A stretch of DNA of 64,000 nt from Streptomyces sp. CB02058 (GCF_001905505.1 NZ_LIPG01000006.1:124001-188000), one strand, 5' to 3'. Shown: positions 8,675 to 16,492, counted from the first letter of the stretch. Notes: generated by a model not told the origin, from the sequence alone. Numbers and translations: made by a program.

Positions 8675-9754
8675 GTGGTCCGCGCCGCCGTACTGCCCGC
8701 TGTCGGAGCTCCGCTGGAGATCACCGACATCGAACTCCCGGAGCCCGGTCCCGGCCAGGTGAGCATCAGCCTCGCCGCCGCCGGTGTCTGTCACTCCGAC
8801 CTGTCCCTGTCCAACGGCACGATGCGCCTGCCGGTGCCCGCGGTCCTCGGCCACGAGGGCGCGGGCACCGTGCTGGCCGTGGGCGAGGGCGTCACCCACG
8901 TCGCCGCTGGCGACCCCGTCGTCCTCAACTGGGCGCCGTCCTGCGGGGCGTGCTTCCACTGCGGGATCGGCGAGGTCTGGCTCTGCGCCGACGCGCTCAA
9001 GGGCGCGGCGAACATCCACGCCCGCACGGCCGACGGCACCGAGCTCCACCCCGGCCTGAACGTCGCGGCGTTCGCCCAGGAGACCGTCGTCGCCGCCAAC
9101 TGCGTGCTGCCCGCCCCGGCCGGCATCCCGCTCGACGACGCGGCCCTGCTCGGCTGCGCGGTCCTGACCGGCTACGGCGCGGTCCACCACTCGGCCCGGG
9201 TGCGCGAGGGCGAGAGCGTCGTCGTGTTCGGCATCGGCGGGGTCGGCCTCGCGGTCCTCCAGGCCGCCCGTATCGCCGGGGCGTCGAAGATCATCGCCGT
9301 GGACGTGTCACCGGAGAAGGAGGAGCTGGCCCGCCGGGCCGGCGCCACCGACTACGTCATCGCCTCCGACACCACCCCGCGCGCCGTCCGCAAGCTCACC
9401 GGCGGTCAGGGCGCCGATGTCGCCGTGGAATGCGTGGGCCGCCCCGCGACGATCCGCGGCGCCTGGGAGTCCACCCGCCGGGGCGGCCGTACGACGGTCG
9501 TCGGCATCGGCGGCAAGGACCAGCAGGTCACCTTCAACGCGCTGGAGATCTTCCACTGGGGCCGCTCCCTCACCGGCTGCGTCTACGGGAACAGCGACCC
9601 GGCACGCGACCTCCCGGTGCTCGCCGAGCACATCCGCGCGGGCCGGTTCGACCTGTCCATGATGGTGACGGAACGGATCTCGCTGGACGGCATCCCGGCC
9701 GCGTTCGACAACATGATCGCCGGCAAGGGCGGACGCGCGCTGGTCGTGTTCTAG
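8675..9754 (+). CDS. zinc-dependent alcohol dehydrogenase (MDR family)
   Basis: Medium-chain alcohol dehydrogenase of 359 aa. Catalytic-zinc residues are seen in GVCHSDLS and GHEGAG; the structural-zinc lobe is degenerate (CGACFHCGIGEVWLC keeps four Cys). The Rossmann motif is GIGGVGLAVLQ, and Asp in VAVDVS favours NAD. GTG 8675 is chosen because GAGGAG lies 7 nt upstream. It is the second gene of the operon with the aldehyde dehydrogenase and presumably supplies its aldehyde. A strong hairpin (9769-9797) ends the operon. Two further MDR dehydrogenases occur in the window (35119 and 44799). Confidence 0.92.
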   Translation: MVRAAVLPAVGAPLEITDIELPEPGPGQVSISLAAAGVCHSDLSLSNGTMRLPVPAVLGHEGAGTVLAVGEGVTHVAAGDPVVLNWAPSCGACFHCGIGEVWLCADALKGAANIHARTADGTELHPGLNVAAFAQETVVAANCVLPAPAGIPLDDAALLGCAVLTGYGAVHHSARVREGESVVVFGIGGVGLAVLQAARIAGASKIIAVDVSPEKEELARRAGATDYVIASDTTPRAVRKLTGGQGADVAVECVGRPATIRGAWESTRRGGRTTVVGIGGKDQQVTFNALEIFHWGRSLTGCVYGNSDPARDLPVLAEHIRAGRFDLSMMVTERISLDGIPAAFDNMIAGKGGRALVVF

Positions 9755-9768
9755 CCGACGCCACGAAA

Positions 9769-9797
9769 GGCGGGGCCGCACGACACGCGGCCCCGCC
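9769..9797 (+). terminator. hairpin terminator after the ALDH/ADH operon
   Basis: Perfect 11-bp stem GGCGGGGCCGC / GCGGCCCCGCC with a 7-nt loop, 14 nt after the ADH stop. It lacks a T-tract, as is usual in Streptomyces. Confidence 0.7.
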
Positions 9798-9908
9798 GCA
9801 GGCACCGGCCGCACGCCCGGCGGCCGGGCCTCGGCTCGGGAGGCCCGGCCCCCGGGGACGGCACTCCACGCACGGCGACGCGCACGGACGGGCCGGTCCC
9901 CCTGCGCC

Positions 9909-10844
9909 TCAGTGCGCGGGTTCCGCCGCCGCCCGGGCGCGGCGTGAGCGCGTCCGCGAGACCGCGACCCCCGCCAGACAGAGCAGCCCGCCCGCGACGG
10001 TCAGCAGCGCGGGCACCTCGTCCAGCAGCAGCCACGACATCAGCACCACCAGGGCGGGCACCGCGTACGTCGTCGCGCCCATCCGGCCCGCGGTCGTCCT
10101 GGCCAGGGCGTACGCCCAGGTGGTGAAGGCCAGCGCGGTCGGGAACACCCCGAGGTAGACCATGTTCAGCGTGGCGGACAGCGGGGCGTCGGCCGCCTCG
10201 GAGACCAGCACGCCGCTGAACGGCAGACAGGCGACCGTGCCGATCAGGCAGCCGAACGTGGTGATCTGCAGGGCCGATCCGTGCCGGAGCGCGGGCTTCT
10301 GGCTGACCACGCCACCGGCGTACGTCACCGCGGCCACCAGGCAGAGCACGACGCCCAGGACCGACGAACCCCCGTGCTCCGACATGGAGAGCCCGACCAC
10401 CGCCGCGCCACCGAACGAGACGGCCATCCCGACGAGCAGTCTGCGGGGGAGTCCCTCGCCGAGGAGCCCGGCGCCGAGCAGGGCGATCAGGATCGGGCCG
10501 ATGTTCACCAGCATCGCGGCGGTGCCCGCGTCGACCAGCTGCTCACCCCAGTTGAGCGCCACCATGTAGAGCCCGAACCAGAGCAGGCCCGAGCCGATGA
10601 TGCCCGGCCATGCCGCCCGGGACGGCAGCCCCTCGCGGCGCACGAGCAGGATCGCGCCGAGCGCCAGGGTGCCGGCGAGCAGCCGGCCCAGCGCCAGCGC
10701 TCCTGGTGAGTACGCCTCGCCGGCGCTGCGGATGGAGACGAATGCGGAGGCCCAGAGGACGACCGTGGTGCACGCGGCGGCAGGGGCCCGCCAGTCGCGT
10801 TCCGCGGTGTCCGGCGCGGCGGGGCGCGCTGCAGGTGTCGTCAT
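9909..10844 (-). CDS. EamA/DMT family transporter
   Basis: Drug/metabolite transporter superfamily protein of 311 aa with about ten hydrophobic helices in two EamA repeats (the first around VVLWASAFVSIRSAGEAY, the second around GVVLCLVAAVTYAGGVV). Likely an exporter of a small metabolite; substrate unknown. It lies directly downstream of an ArsR-family gene on the same strand with a 44-nt gap. That gap contains a palindrome nearly identical to one upstream of the regulator gene. The ArsR product is therefore the likely controller. Confidence 0.88.
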   Translation of the reverse strand: MTTPAARPAAPDTAERDWRAPAAACTTVVLWASAFVSIRSAGEAYSPGALALGRLLAGTLALGAILLVRREGLPSRAAWPGIIGSGLLWFGLYMVALNWGEQLVDAGTAAMLVNIGPILIALLGAGLLGEGLPRRLLVGMAVSFGGAAVVGLSMSEHGGSSVLGVVLCLVAAVTYAGGVVSQKPALRHGSALQITTFGCLIGTVACLPFSGVLVSEAADAPLSATLNMVYLGVFPTALAFTTWAYALARTTAGRMGATTYAVPALVVLMSWLLLDEVPALLTVAGGLLCLAGVAVSRTRSRRARAAAEPAH

Positions 10845-10865
10845 GGGGTCGACGGTAGGGCGGGA

Positions 10866-10885
10866 ACCGTTCGGCGCGTACCGAA
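10866..10885. promoter_or_regulatory. candidate ArsR operator before the EamA gene
   Basis: ACCGTTCGGCGCGTACCGAA, with TTCGG/CCGAA arms around a 6-nt spacer. It lies in the gap between the regulator stop and the transporter start. Identical in 18 of 20 positions to 11635-11654. Confidence 0.6.
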
Positions 10886-10888
10886 TTG

Positions 10889-11614
10889 TCATCCGCCGGC
10901 AAGCGTCGCGGGCTCGATGCCCAGATGCAGCGAGAACGCGCGCAGCCCGGCAGGCGTCGGGCGCACCGCCCGTCCCGTCCCGACCCGTTCGCACCACCCG
11001 GCGTCCAGCACGTGCCGGCACAGGGCGGCGCCCGAGGCTCCCGCCAGATGCGGCCGCCGTTCGGTCCAGTCCAGGCAGCCGCGCGCCAGCGGACGCCGTG
11101 ACGCCGTGCCGAGGCGGACACCGAGGCCGCCGAACCACTCCAGGCCCTCGTCGGTCAGCGCGAAGCCGGTGTCCTGCCGCAGCAGTCCGCGTTCGGTCAT
11201 CGCGTCGGTGATCCGGATGCCGAGGCGCCCGGCGAGGTGGTCGTAGCACGTCCGCCCCCGGGCCAGCGCGTGCTGGAGGCTCGCCTCGCGCAGGCTGCGC
11301 GGGGGATGCGCGGCGCGCGGGGCGGCGTGGGCGGCCAGTTCCTCGATCAGCTGGGCGGTCCGCCCGTCGGTCAGCCGTACGTAGCGGTGACGGCCCTGGC
11401 GTTCCTCGGTGAGCAGGCCGCCCTCGACCAGCTTCCCCAGATGCTCGCTCGCCGTGGACGGCGCCACCCCCGCGCTCCGGGCCAGCTCACCCGCCGTCCA
11501 GGACCGCCCGTCGAGCAGGGCGAGGCAGAAGGAGGCGCGGGTCTCGTCGGCCAGCAGTGCGGCCAGCGCCGCGAGCCGGGGCACGGCGGGATCGTTCGGT
11601 CTCGTACGGGCCAT
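10889..11614 (-). CDS. ArsR/SmtB-type winged-helix regulator
   Basis: A 241-aa regulator. The winged-helix DNA-binding domain covers roughly residues 10-90 (LADETRASFCLALLDG, then AGELARSAGVAPSTASEHLGKLVEGGLL and the wing RHRYVRL). The longer C-terminal part (TYDHLAGRLGI-like region, ERGLLRQDTGFALT, WTERRPHLAG, LDAGW) is typical of the Streptomyces ArsR proteins that pair with EamA or MFS exporters. I see no clear metal-binding Cys cluster, so the effector is probably organic. It is cotranscribed with the downstream EamA gene. Paired palindromes flank it. Confidence 0.85.
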   Translation of the reverse strand: MARTRPNDPAVPRLAALAALLADETRASFCLALLDGRSWTAGELARSAGVAPSTASEHLGKLVEGGLLTEERQGRHRYVRLTDGRTAQLIEELAAHAAPRAAHPPRSLREASLQHALARGRTCYDHLAGRLGIRITDAMTERGLLRQDTGFALTDEGLEWFGGLGVRLGTASRRPLARGCLDWTERRPHLAGASGAALCRHVLDAGWCERVGTGRAVRPTPAGLRAFSLHLGIEPATLAGG

Positions 11615-11628
11615 GCGTCCAGGATGCG

Positions 11629-12303
11629 TCAGGCACCGTTCGGCGCGGGCCGAACCGTGCGGGTGGCGACCGTCTCCTCGTACTGGAGCGCGAGGCCGTC
11701 CAGCAGGGCCCGCAGGCCCGTCTCGAAGGCGCCCTCGTCGACCTGCTGGCGACGGTCGGCCAGCAGGTGGGCCTGGCCGAGGTGCGGATAGTCGGCGGGG
11801 TCGTACGCCGTCTCGTCGTCGACGAAACCCCGGGCGAAGGAGCCGAGCGCGGAGCCGGTGATGAAGTAGCGCATGAGGGCGCCGATGTACGTCGCCTGCG
11901 CGGGCGGCCACCCCGCCTCGACCATCGCGCCGAAGACCGCGTCGGCCACCCGCAGACCGGCCGGACGGCGGCCGGGGCCCCGGGCGAGCACCGGGACGAT
12001 GTGCGGGTGCGCGGCGAGCGCGGCGCGGTAGGAGACGGCCCAGTCGTGCAGGGCGGCGGGCCAGTCCCTGGGGTCGGACTCCTCGAACATCGACAGGTCG
12101 ACCTGTGCGGACACGGCGTCGGCGACCGCGTCGAGGATCTCGTCCTTGTTCCGGAAGTGGTTGTAGAGCGAGGGCCCGCTGACGCCCAGCTCGGCGGCGA
12201 GGCGGCGGGTCGACACCGCGTCCAGTCCCTCGGCGTCCACGAGCGCGCTCGCCGCCTCGACGATGCGGTCTCTGCTGAGGAGGGGCTTGCGCGGTCGGGC
12301 CAT
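11629..12303 (-). CDS. TetR family regulator, probable controller of ALDH/ADH and acyl-CoA dehydrogenase genes
   Basis: A 224-aa repressor-like protein. The helix-turn-helix is at about residues 10-55 (IVEAASALVDAEGLDAVSTRRLA, then GVSGPSLYNHFRNKDEIL). The C-terminal half resembles the TetR_C domain type with YRAALAAHPHIVPVL. ATG 12303 is preferred (MARPRK); ATG 12312 is a possible alternative. It diverges from an acyl-CoA dehydrogenase, and the shared promoter contains the palindrome at 12332-12350. A near-copy lies before the ALDH/ADH operon 5 kb away. This suggests one repressor over both units, responding perhaps to an acyl-CoA or aldehyde. Confidence 0.88.
   Translation of the reverse strand: MARPRKPLLSRDRIVEAASALVDAEGLDAVSTRRLAAELGVSGPSLYNHFRNKDEILDAVADAVSAQVDLSMFEESDPRDWPAALHDWAVSYRAALAAHPHIVPVLARGPGRRPAGLRVADAVFGAMVEAGWPPAQATYIGALMRYFITGSALGSFARGFVDDETAYDPADYPHLGQAHLLADRRQQVDEGAFETGLRALLDGLALQYEETVATRTVRPAPNGA
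11635..11654. promoter_or_regulatory. candidate ArsR operator inside the 3' end of the TetR gene
   Basis: ACCGTTCGGCGCGGGCCGAA, with GTTCGG/CCGAAC arms if extended one base. It lies 21-40 nt upstream of the ArsR start and overlaps the last codons of the adjacent TetR gene, so coding and operator functions would be superimposed. Its twin is at 10866-10885. Confidence 0.55.
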
Positions 12304-12331
12304 GCGGCACATAGTAGGGCCTGCAAGCGAA

Positions 12332-12350
12332 AAACTAGCAGTGCTAATTT
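12332..12350. promoter_or_regulatory. TetR-type operator (site 2 of the shared pair)
   Basis: AAACTAGCAGTGCTAATTT, arms AAACTA/TAATTT around a 7-nt spacer. It lies in the 65-nt divergent gap, 19 nt before the acyl-CoA dehydrogenase start and 29 nt before the TetR start, so one bound dimer could block both promoters. Confidence 0.7.
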
Positions 12351-12368
12351 AAAGTGGGGTGTCGCAGG

Positions 12369-13520
12369 ATGAACCTGGAGCTGAGCGAGGAGCAGGATGC
12401 CGTCCGGCAGCTCGCCGAGGACTTCGTCGCGCGGGAGATCACCCCGCATGTCGTCGAGTGGGAACGGGCCGAGAGTGTCGACAAGTCGATCGTGAAGAAG
12501 CTGGGTGCCCTCGGCTTCCTCGGGCTGACGATTCCGGAGGAGTACGGCGGCTCCGGTGGCGACCACCTCGCCTACTGCCTGGTGACGGAGGAGCTCGGCC
12601 GGGGCGACTCCTCGGTCCGCGGCATCGTGTCCGTCTCCCTCGGTCTGGTCGCCAAGACGATCGCCTCCTGGGGCGACGAGGAGCAGAAGCGGCAGTGGCT
12701 GCCGAAGCTCACGGCCGGCGAGGCCGTCGGCTGCTTCGGTCTCACCGAGCCCGGCACCGGCTCCGACGCGGGCAATCTCAGCACCAGGGCCGTGCGGGAC
12801 GGTGACGACTACGTCATCAACGGCTCGAAGATGTTCATCACCAACGGGACCTGGGCCGATGTCGTCCTGCTGTTCGCCCGTACCAACGACACCCCGGGAC
12901 ACCGGGGCGTCTCAGCCTTCCTGGTGCCGGCCGACGCCCCCGGGCTGACCCGGCGCACGGTCCACGGGAAGCTCGGGCTGCGCGGCCAGGCCACCGCCGA
13001 ACTGGTGCTGGAGGACGTCCGGGTGCCCGCCTCCACCCTCCTGGGTCCGGAGGGCAAGGGCTTCTCCATCGCCATGTCCGCCCTGGCCAAGGGCAGGATG
13101 TCGGTCGCGGCGGGCTGCGTCGGCATCGCCCAGGCCGCTCTGGACGCCGCCGTGCGCTACGCGGGCGAGCGTGAGCAGTTCGGGAAGTCCATCGCGAGCT
13201 ACCAGCTCGTCCAGGAGCTCATCAGCGACATCTCCGTGGACGTCGACGCCGCCCGGATGCTGACCTGGCGCGTCGCCGACCTGATCGACCGCGGCCAGGA
13301 CTTCGCCACGGCCGCCTCCACGGCCAAGCTGTTCGCCTCCGAAGCAGCGGTCCGGGCCGCGAACAACGCCCTCCAGGTGTTCGGCGGCTACGGCTACATC
13401 GACGAGTACCCGGTCGGCAAGCTGGTCAGGGACGCGCGCGTGATGACGCTGTACGAGGGCACCAGCCAGATCCAGAAGCTGATCATCGGCCGTGCGCTGA
13501 CGGGGGTCTCCGCCTTCTGA
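12369..13520 (+). CDS. acyl-CoA dehydrogenase
   Basis: FAD enzyme of 383 aa that desaturates an acyl-CoA to the trans-2-enoyl-CoA; electrons go to ETF. FAD/substrate motifs are CFGLTEPGTGSDAG and MFITNGTWADV. The catalytic base is Glu363 in TLYEGTSQIQ, the position used by short/branched-chain acyl-CoA dehydrogenases. VFGGYGYIDEYPV is also conserved. The ATG is 9 nt into the transcript-proximal side of the TetR divergon, 19 nt after the operator. Chain length and branching preference cannot be read. A hairpin lies about 30 nt after the stop. Confidence 0.95.
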   Translation: MNLELSEEQDAVRQLAEDFVAREITPHVVEWERAESVDKSIVKKLGALGFLGLTIPEEYGGSGGDHLAYCLVTEELGRGDSSVRGIVSVSLGLVAKTIASWGDEEQKRQWLPKLTAGEAVGCFGLTEPGTGSDAGNLSTRAVRDGDDYVINGSKMFITNGTWADVVLLFARTNDTPGHRGVSAFLVPADAPGLTRRTVHGKLGLRGQATAELVLEDVRVPASTLLGPEGKGFSIAMSALAKGRMSVAAGCVGIAQAALDAAVRYAGEREQFGKSIASYQLVQELISDISVDVDAARMLTWRVADLIDRGQDFATAASTAKLFASEAAVRAANNALQVFGGYGYIDEYPVGKLVRDARVMTLYEGTSQIQKLIIGRALTGVSAF

Positions 13521-13550
13521 GGCCAGGGGCACGTACTGAGTACCGGATGA

Positions 13551-13574
13551 GTACGCCGGCGGATACCGGCGTAC
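13551..13574 (+). terminator. hairpin after acyl-CoA dehydrogenase
   Basis: Perfect 9-bp arms GTACGCCGG (13551-13559) and CCGGCGTAC (13566-13574), 6-nt loop. It may be a terminator, but it lies only 25 nt before the next start and could instead act in that gene's leader. Confidence 0.5.
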
Positions 13575-13599
13575 GCCACCGCGCCGGATGCTGTGCGGC

Positions 13600-13890
13600 A
13601 TGAGTGACACGACATCGGTCAAGCAGCAGAGCACCGCCGCCTTCTACGGCCAGGCCGTCCTCTCCTTCGGAGTGGCGATGGGCGCGGTGGCCCTCGGTAT
13701 CTTCTTCCTCGACGCCGACGCCTGGGTGCGGGCCTTCCTCGCCATCGGCGTCCTCTATCTCGTCACGTCCTGCTTCACCCTCGCCAAGGTCATCAGGGAC
13801 CGCCAGGAGGCCGGCCAGATCGTCAGCCGCGTCGACCAGGCCAGACTGGAGAAGATCCTCGCCGAGCACGACCCCTTCCAGAAGCTCTGA
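13600..13890 (+). CDS. YiaA/YiaB family inner membrane protein
   Basis: A 96-aa protein with two predicted membrane helices (about residues 15-37, FYGQAVLSFGVAMGAVALGIFF, and 43-62, VRAFLAIGVLYLVTSCFTLA). A charged C-terminal tail follows (VIRDRQEAGQI ... ARLEKILAEHDPF). This matches the YiaA/YiaB domain pattern, for which no function is established. Start ATG 13600 (MSDTTSVKQ) is preferred over ATG 13588, which would add only MLCG. Confidence 0.8.
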   Translation: MSDTTSVKQQSTAAFYGQAVLSFGVAMGAVALGIFFLDADAWVRAFLAIGVLYLVTSCFTLAKVIRDRQEAGQIVSRVDQARLEKILAEHDPFQKL

Positions 13891-13909
13891 CGTCTCACCC
13901 CACGAGCGC

Positions 13910-13926
13910 TCTAAGCGCTTGCTCAG
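13910..13926. promoter_or_regulatory. TetR operator, site 1 (identical 17-mer pair)
   Basis: TCTAAGCGCTTGCTCAG, with the perfect 8-bp core AAGCGCTT. It lies 48 nt before the TetR start at 13974. The same 17 bases occur at 15248-15264 upstream of the MaoC gene. Confidence 0.75.
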
Positions 13927-13973
13927 GTTCGCGGTATGGTGTTCGTCCTGCCAGCGGAAAGGGGCACGTGGCG

Positions 13974-14597
13974 ATGAGCACGGCGGAGGAGACCCACGGC
14001 GACGACACGCCGTGGAGCGAGGTCACACCCGAGGCGGCCAGGAGGCTGCTCGTCGCGGCGGTCGAGGCCTTCGCCGAGCGCGGCTACCACGCGACCACCA
14101 CCCGTGACATCGCAGGCCGCGCCGGGATGAGCCCGGCCGCTCTCTACATCCACTACAAGACCAAGGAAGAGCTGCTCCACCGGATCAGCAGGATCGGTCA
14201 CGACCGGGCGCTGCTCCTCCTGGAGACGGCGGCCGAGAAGGACGGGACGGCGGCCGACCGGCTCGCCGACGCGGTCCGGTCCTTCGTCCGCTGGCACGCG
14301 GAGCGGCACACCACGGCCCGGGTCGTGCAGTACGAGCTGGAGGCGCTCGGCGACGAGCACCGTACGGAGATCGTCGCCCTGCGCAGGAGGAGCGACGCCG
14401 TGGTGCGCCGCATCATCGGGGAGGGCGTCCGGGCGGGCGAGTTCGACGTGCCCGACGTCCCGGGCACCACGCTCGCCGTGCTCTCCCTCTGTATCGACGT
14501 GGCGCGCTGGTTCAGCGCGCAGGGCAGCCGGACGCCGGAGGAGGTCGGCACCCTCTACGCGGACCTCGTCCTGCGCATGGTGGGCGCCCAGAAGTGA
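13974..14597 (+). CDS. TetR family regulator, probable controller of the MaoC hydratase
   Basis: A 207-aa regulator. DNA-binding region at about residues 20-70 (LLVAAVEAFAERGYHATTTRDIAGRAGMSPAALYIHYKTKEELL). The C-terminal domain with WHAERHTTARVVQYELEAL resembles the TetR group that controls acyl-CoA metabolism in actinobacteria (KstR2/FadR-like annotations). ATG 13974 is chosen: AAAGGGG lies about 9 nt upstream. GTG 13968 would leave too short a gap. The identical operators in front of this gene and of the MaoC gene suggest self-repression plus control of the hydratase. Confidence 0.87.
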   Translation: MSTAEETHGDDTPWSEVTPEAARRLLVAAVEAFAERGYHATTTRDIAGRAGMSPAALYIHYKTKEELLHRISRIGHDRALLLLETAAEKDGTAADRLADAVRSFVRWHAERHTTARVVQYELEALGDEHRTEIVALRRRSDAVVRRIIGEGVRAGEFDVPDVPGTTLAVLSLCIDVARWFSAQGSRTPEEVGTLYADLVLRMVGAQK

Positions 14598-14659
14598 CGC
14601 CGGCCGGCCGGAGCTGACGCCGGGCGCTCCCGCGGGCCCGGCGCACTCCGCGAGCGGCG

Positions 14660-14700
14660 GCGCGGCCGGTGGCCGCGGGGTCCGCGGCCGCCGGCCGCGC
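14660..14700. terminator. 19-bp hairpin, bidirectional terminator
   Basis: Arms 14660-14678 and 14682-14700 pair over 19 positions with one T:G wobble and a 3-nt loop. It sits between the convergent TetR and MaoC genes. Confidence 0.75.
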
Positions 14701-14735
14701 ACGCACCGGCCCGGCGGCTGCTGTCCGGCAGCGGC

Positions 14736-15197
14736 TCAGAAGTAGTAGCGCGACACCGACTCCGCGACGCAGGCCGGCTTGTCGCCGCCCTCGCGCTCGA
14801 CCGTGACCAGGGCGGTCACCTGTACGCCGCCGCCCGCCTCCTCGACGTTCTTGAGCACGGCCGTGGCACGCAGCCGGGAGCCCACCGGGACCGTCGAAGG
14901 GAAACGGACCTTGTTGGTCCCGTAGTTGATGCCCATCTTCGCGCCGTCGACCTGAAGGATCTGCGGCACGAGCACGGGCAGCAGCGACAGCGTCAGATAG
15001 CCGTGCGCGATCGTCGTCCCGAAGGGGCCGCTCGCGGAGCGCTCCGGGTCCACATGGATCCACTGGTGGTCGCCCGTGGCCTCGGCGAACTGGTCGATCC
15101 TCTTCTGCTCGATCTCCAGCCAGTCGCTGTGCCCGAGCTGCTCGCCCACCGCGTCCAGCAGCTCCTGTGCGGACGTGAAGATCTTCGGCTCTGCCAT
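14736..15197 (-). CDS. MaoC family (R)-enoyl-CoA hydratase-like protein
   Basis: A single hot-dog domain of 153 aa. The hydratase signature is intact: ATGDHQWIHVDP followed by GTTIAHGYLTLSL, giving the catalytic Asp/His pair of R-specific hydratases. It probably hydrates a 2-enoyl-CoA or a related acyl thioester. Monocistronic; preceded at 51-67 nt by the TetR operator identical to the one before the regulator at 13974. The acyl-CoA dehydrogenase at 12369 could supply an enoyl-CoA substrate, but the two genes carry different operators. Confidence 0.9.
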   Translation of the reverse strand: MAEPKIFTSAQELLDAVGEQLGHSDWLEIEQKRIDQFAEATGDHQWIHVDPERSASGPFGTTIAHGYLTLSLLPVLVPQILQVDGAKMGINYGTNKVRFPSTVPVGSRLRATAVLKNVEEAGGGVQVTALVTVEREGGDKPACVAESVSRYYF

Positions 15198-15247
15198 GTT
15201 CCTGGTCCCTGCCTTCCGGCTGTCGGCCGCCCACTCCCGGGGCGATG

Positions 15248-15264
15248 TCTAAGCGCTTGCTCAG
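15248..15264. promoter_or_regulatory. TetR operator, site 2 (identical 17-mer pair)
   Basis: TCTAAGCGCTTGCTCAG in the same orientation and identical in all 17 bases to 13910-13926. It lies upstream of the MaoC gene and 93 nt from the divergent soxR start. Confidence 0.75.
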
Positions 15265-15357
15265 CATGGTTGGGCCGCGCGCCCCTGTCAACGACGGACC
15301 GGTGGGGTTTTCGAAGCGGGCGGCCGGGGCCGAGGCGCGGCCGCTAGGGTTCGGGGA

Positions 15358-15834
15358 GTGCCACAGATTCCGCAGACATGCCAAGAACTCACCGTCGGCC
15401 AGCTCTCCGCGCGCAGCGGCGCCGCGGTGTCGGCCCTGCACTTCTACGAGGCCAAGGGCCTGATCAGCAGCAGCCGCACCAGCGGCAACCAGCGCCGCTA
15501 CACGCGGGACGCGCTGCGCCGGGTGGCGTTCGTCCGTGCCGCCCAGCGGGTGGGCATCCCGCTGGCCACGATCAGGGAGGCGCTGGCCGAGCTCCCGGAG
15601 GAGCGCACGCCGAACCACGAGGACTGGGCGCGGCTCTCCCGCGCCTGGCGCTCGGAGCTGGACGAGCGCATCAAGCAGCTCGGGCGGCTGCGGGACCACC
15701 TCAGCGACTGCATCGGCTGCGGCTGCCTCTCGCTGGAGACCTGTGTGCTGTCCAACCCCGACGACGCGTTCGGCGACAGGATGGCCGGCTCGCGCCTGAT
15801 GCCCGAACGGCGGGGCGCGACGGACCGCTCCTGA
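15358..15834 (+). CDS. soxR: redox-sensitive MerR-family activator SoxR
   Basis: A 158-aa MerR-type activator sensing redox-active compounds through a [2Fe-2S] cluster. The N-terminal winged helix is LTVGQLSARSGAAVSALHFYE and the SxxxSGNQRRY region is conserved. The cluster ligands are C118, C121, C123 and C129 (CIGCGCLSLETC). GTG 15358 starts the protein. TAGGGT at 15345-15350 looks like a -10 hexamer with transcription starting at or next to the GTG, so the mRNA is probably leaderless. Streptomyces SoxR responds to endogenous antibiotics and controls a few oxidoreductase and efflux genes elsewhere in the genome; I see no clear SoxR box here. Confidence 0.95.
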   Translation: MPQIPQTCQELTVGQLSARSGAAVSALHFYEAKGLISSSRTSGNQRRYTRDALRRVAFVRAAQRVGIPLATIREALAELPEERTPNHEDWARLSRAWRSELDERIKQLGRLRDHLSDCIGCGCLSLETCVLSNPDDAFGDRMAGSRLMPERRGATDRS

Positions 15835-15877
15835 ACCCGGCCGTGCTCCGGGCGGCCCCTTTGCGTGCCCGCGTCCC

Positions 15878-16492
15878 TCAGGCCGCCGACGCGGTCAGAT
15901 TCCGGGTGTGGCCGCCTCCGGCCCGGGCCAGCGCGCCCGCCGTCAGCACCGGCCTGGGGACGAGGATGCCGCACCCCGTGCAGACCGGCCCCGACCATGG
16001 TTCGCGTTCCAGGTCCTGCCGCCAGACGATCCCGGTCCCGGCGCAGACCGGGCAGACCGCGCCGGGCTTCGCGCCGAGGGCCGCTATCAGCCTGCCCAGG
16101 ACCTCGGCCAGCGGTGCGTTCGGGTGGACCCCCGGATCGTCGCAGTGCGCGATCCCGTTGCCGCCCCACGTCAGCCGGTGCCAGTCGTCGAAGGTGCCGG
16201 GCCTGCGCAGCCCGTCGTGTTTCTCGCGGCGCCGCCGTTCGGCGAAGCCCGTCTCGTACGCGAGCCAGACGGCCCGCGCCTCCTCCAGTTCCTCCAGTGC
16301 GCGGATCAGGCGCGCCGGGTCGGGGGCCCGGTCCTCGGGCTCCATGCCGTGCCGGGCGCACAGATGGTCCCAGGTCGCCCGGTGCCCGTAGGGGGCGAAT
16401 CGTTCCAGGCATTTGCGCAGCGAGTACCGCCGCAAAGCCAGATCGCCCCGTGGGTCGCGGACCTGTCTCGCGAGACTCCGGAAACCGGCCAT
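15878..16492 (-). CDS. conserved hypothetical protein with zinc-ribbon-like Cys pairs
   Basis: A 204-aa protein I cannot assign. The N-terminal ~120 residues are rich in charged and aromatic residues (FAPYGHRATWDHLCARHG, then LEELEEARAVWLAYETGFAERRRREKH). A short treble-clef-like segment at about residues 145-175 carries CPVCAGTG and CTGCG, spaced like a DnaJ-type zinc knuckle. It may bind metal or nucleic acid; this is inference. It stands alone, diverging from the exported acylase gene. Confidence 0.65.
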   Translation of the reverse strand: MAGFRSLARQVRDPRGDLALRRYSLRKCLERFAPYGHRATWDHLCARHGMEPEDRAPDPARLIRALEELEEARAVWLAYETGFAERRRREKHDGLRRPGTFDDWHRLTWGGNGIAHCDDPGVHPNAPLAEVLGRLIAALGAKPGAVCPVCAGTGIVWRQDLEREPWSGPVCTGCGILVPRPVLTAGALARAGGGHTRNLTASAA

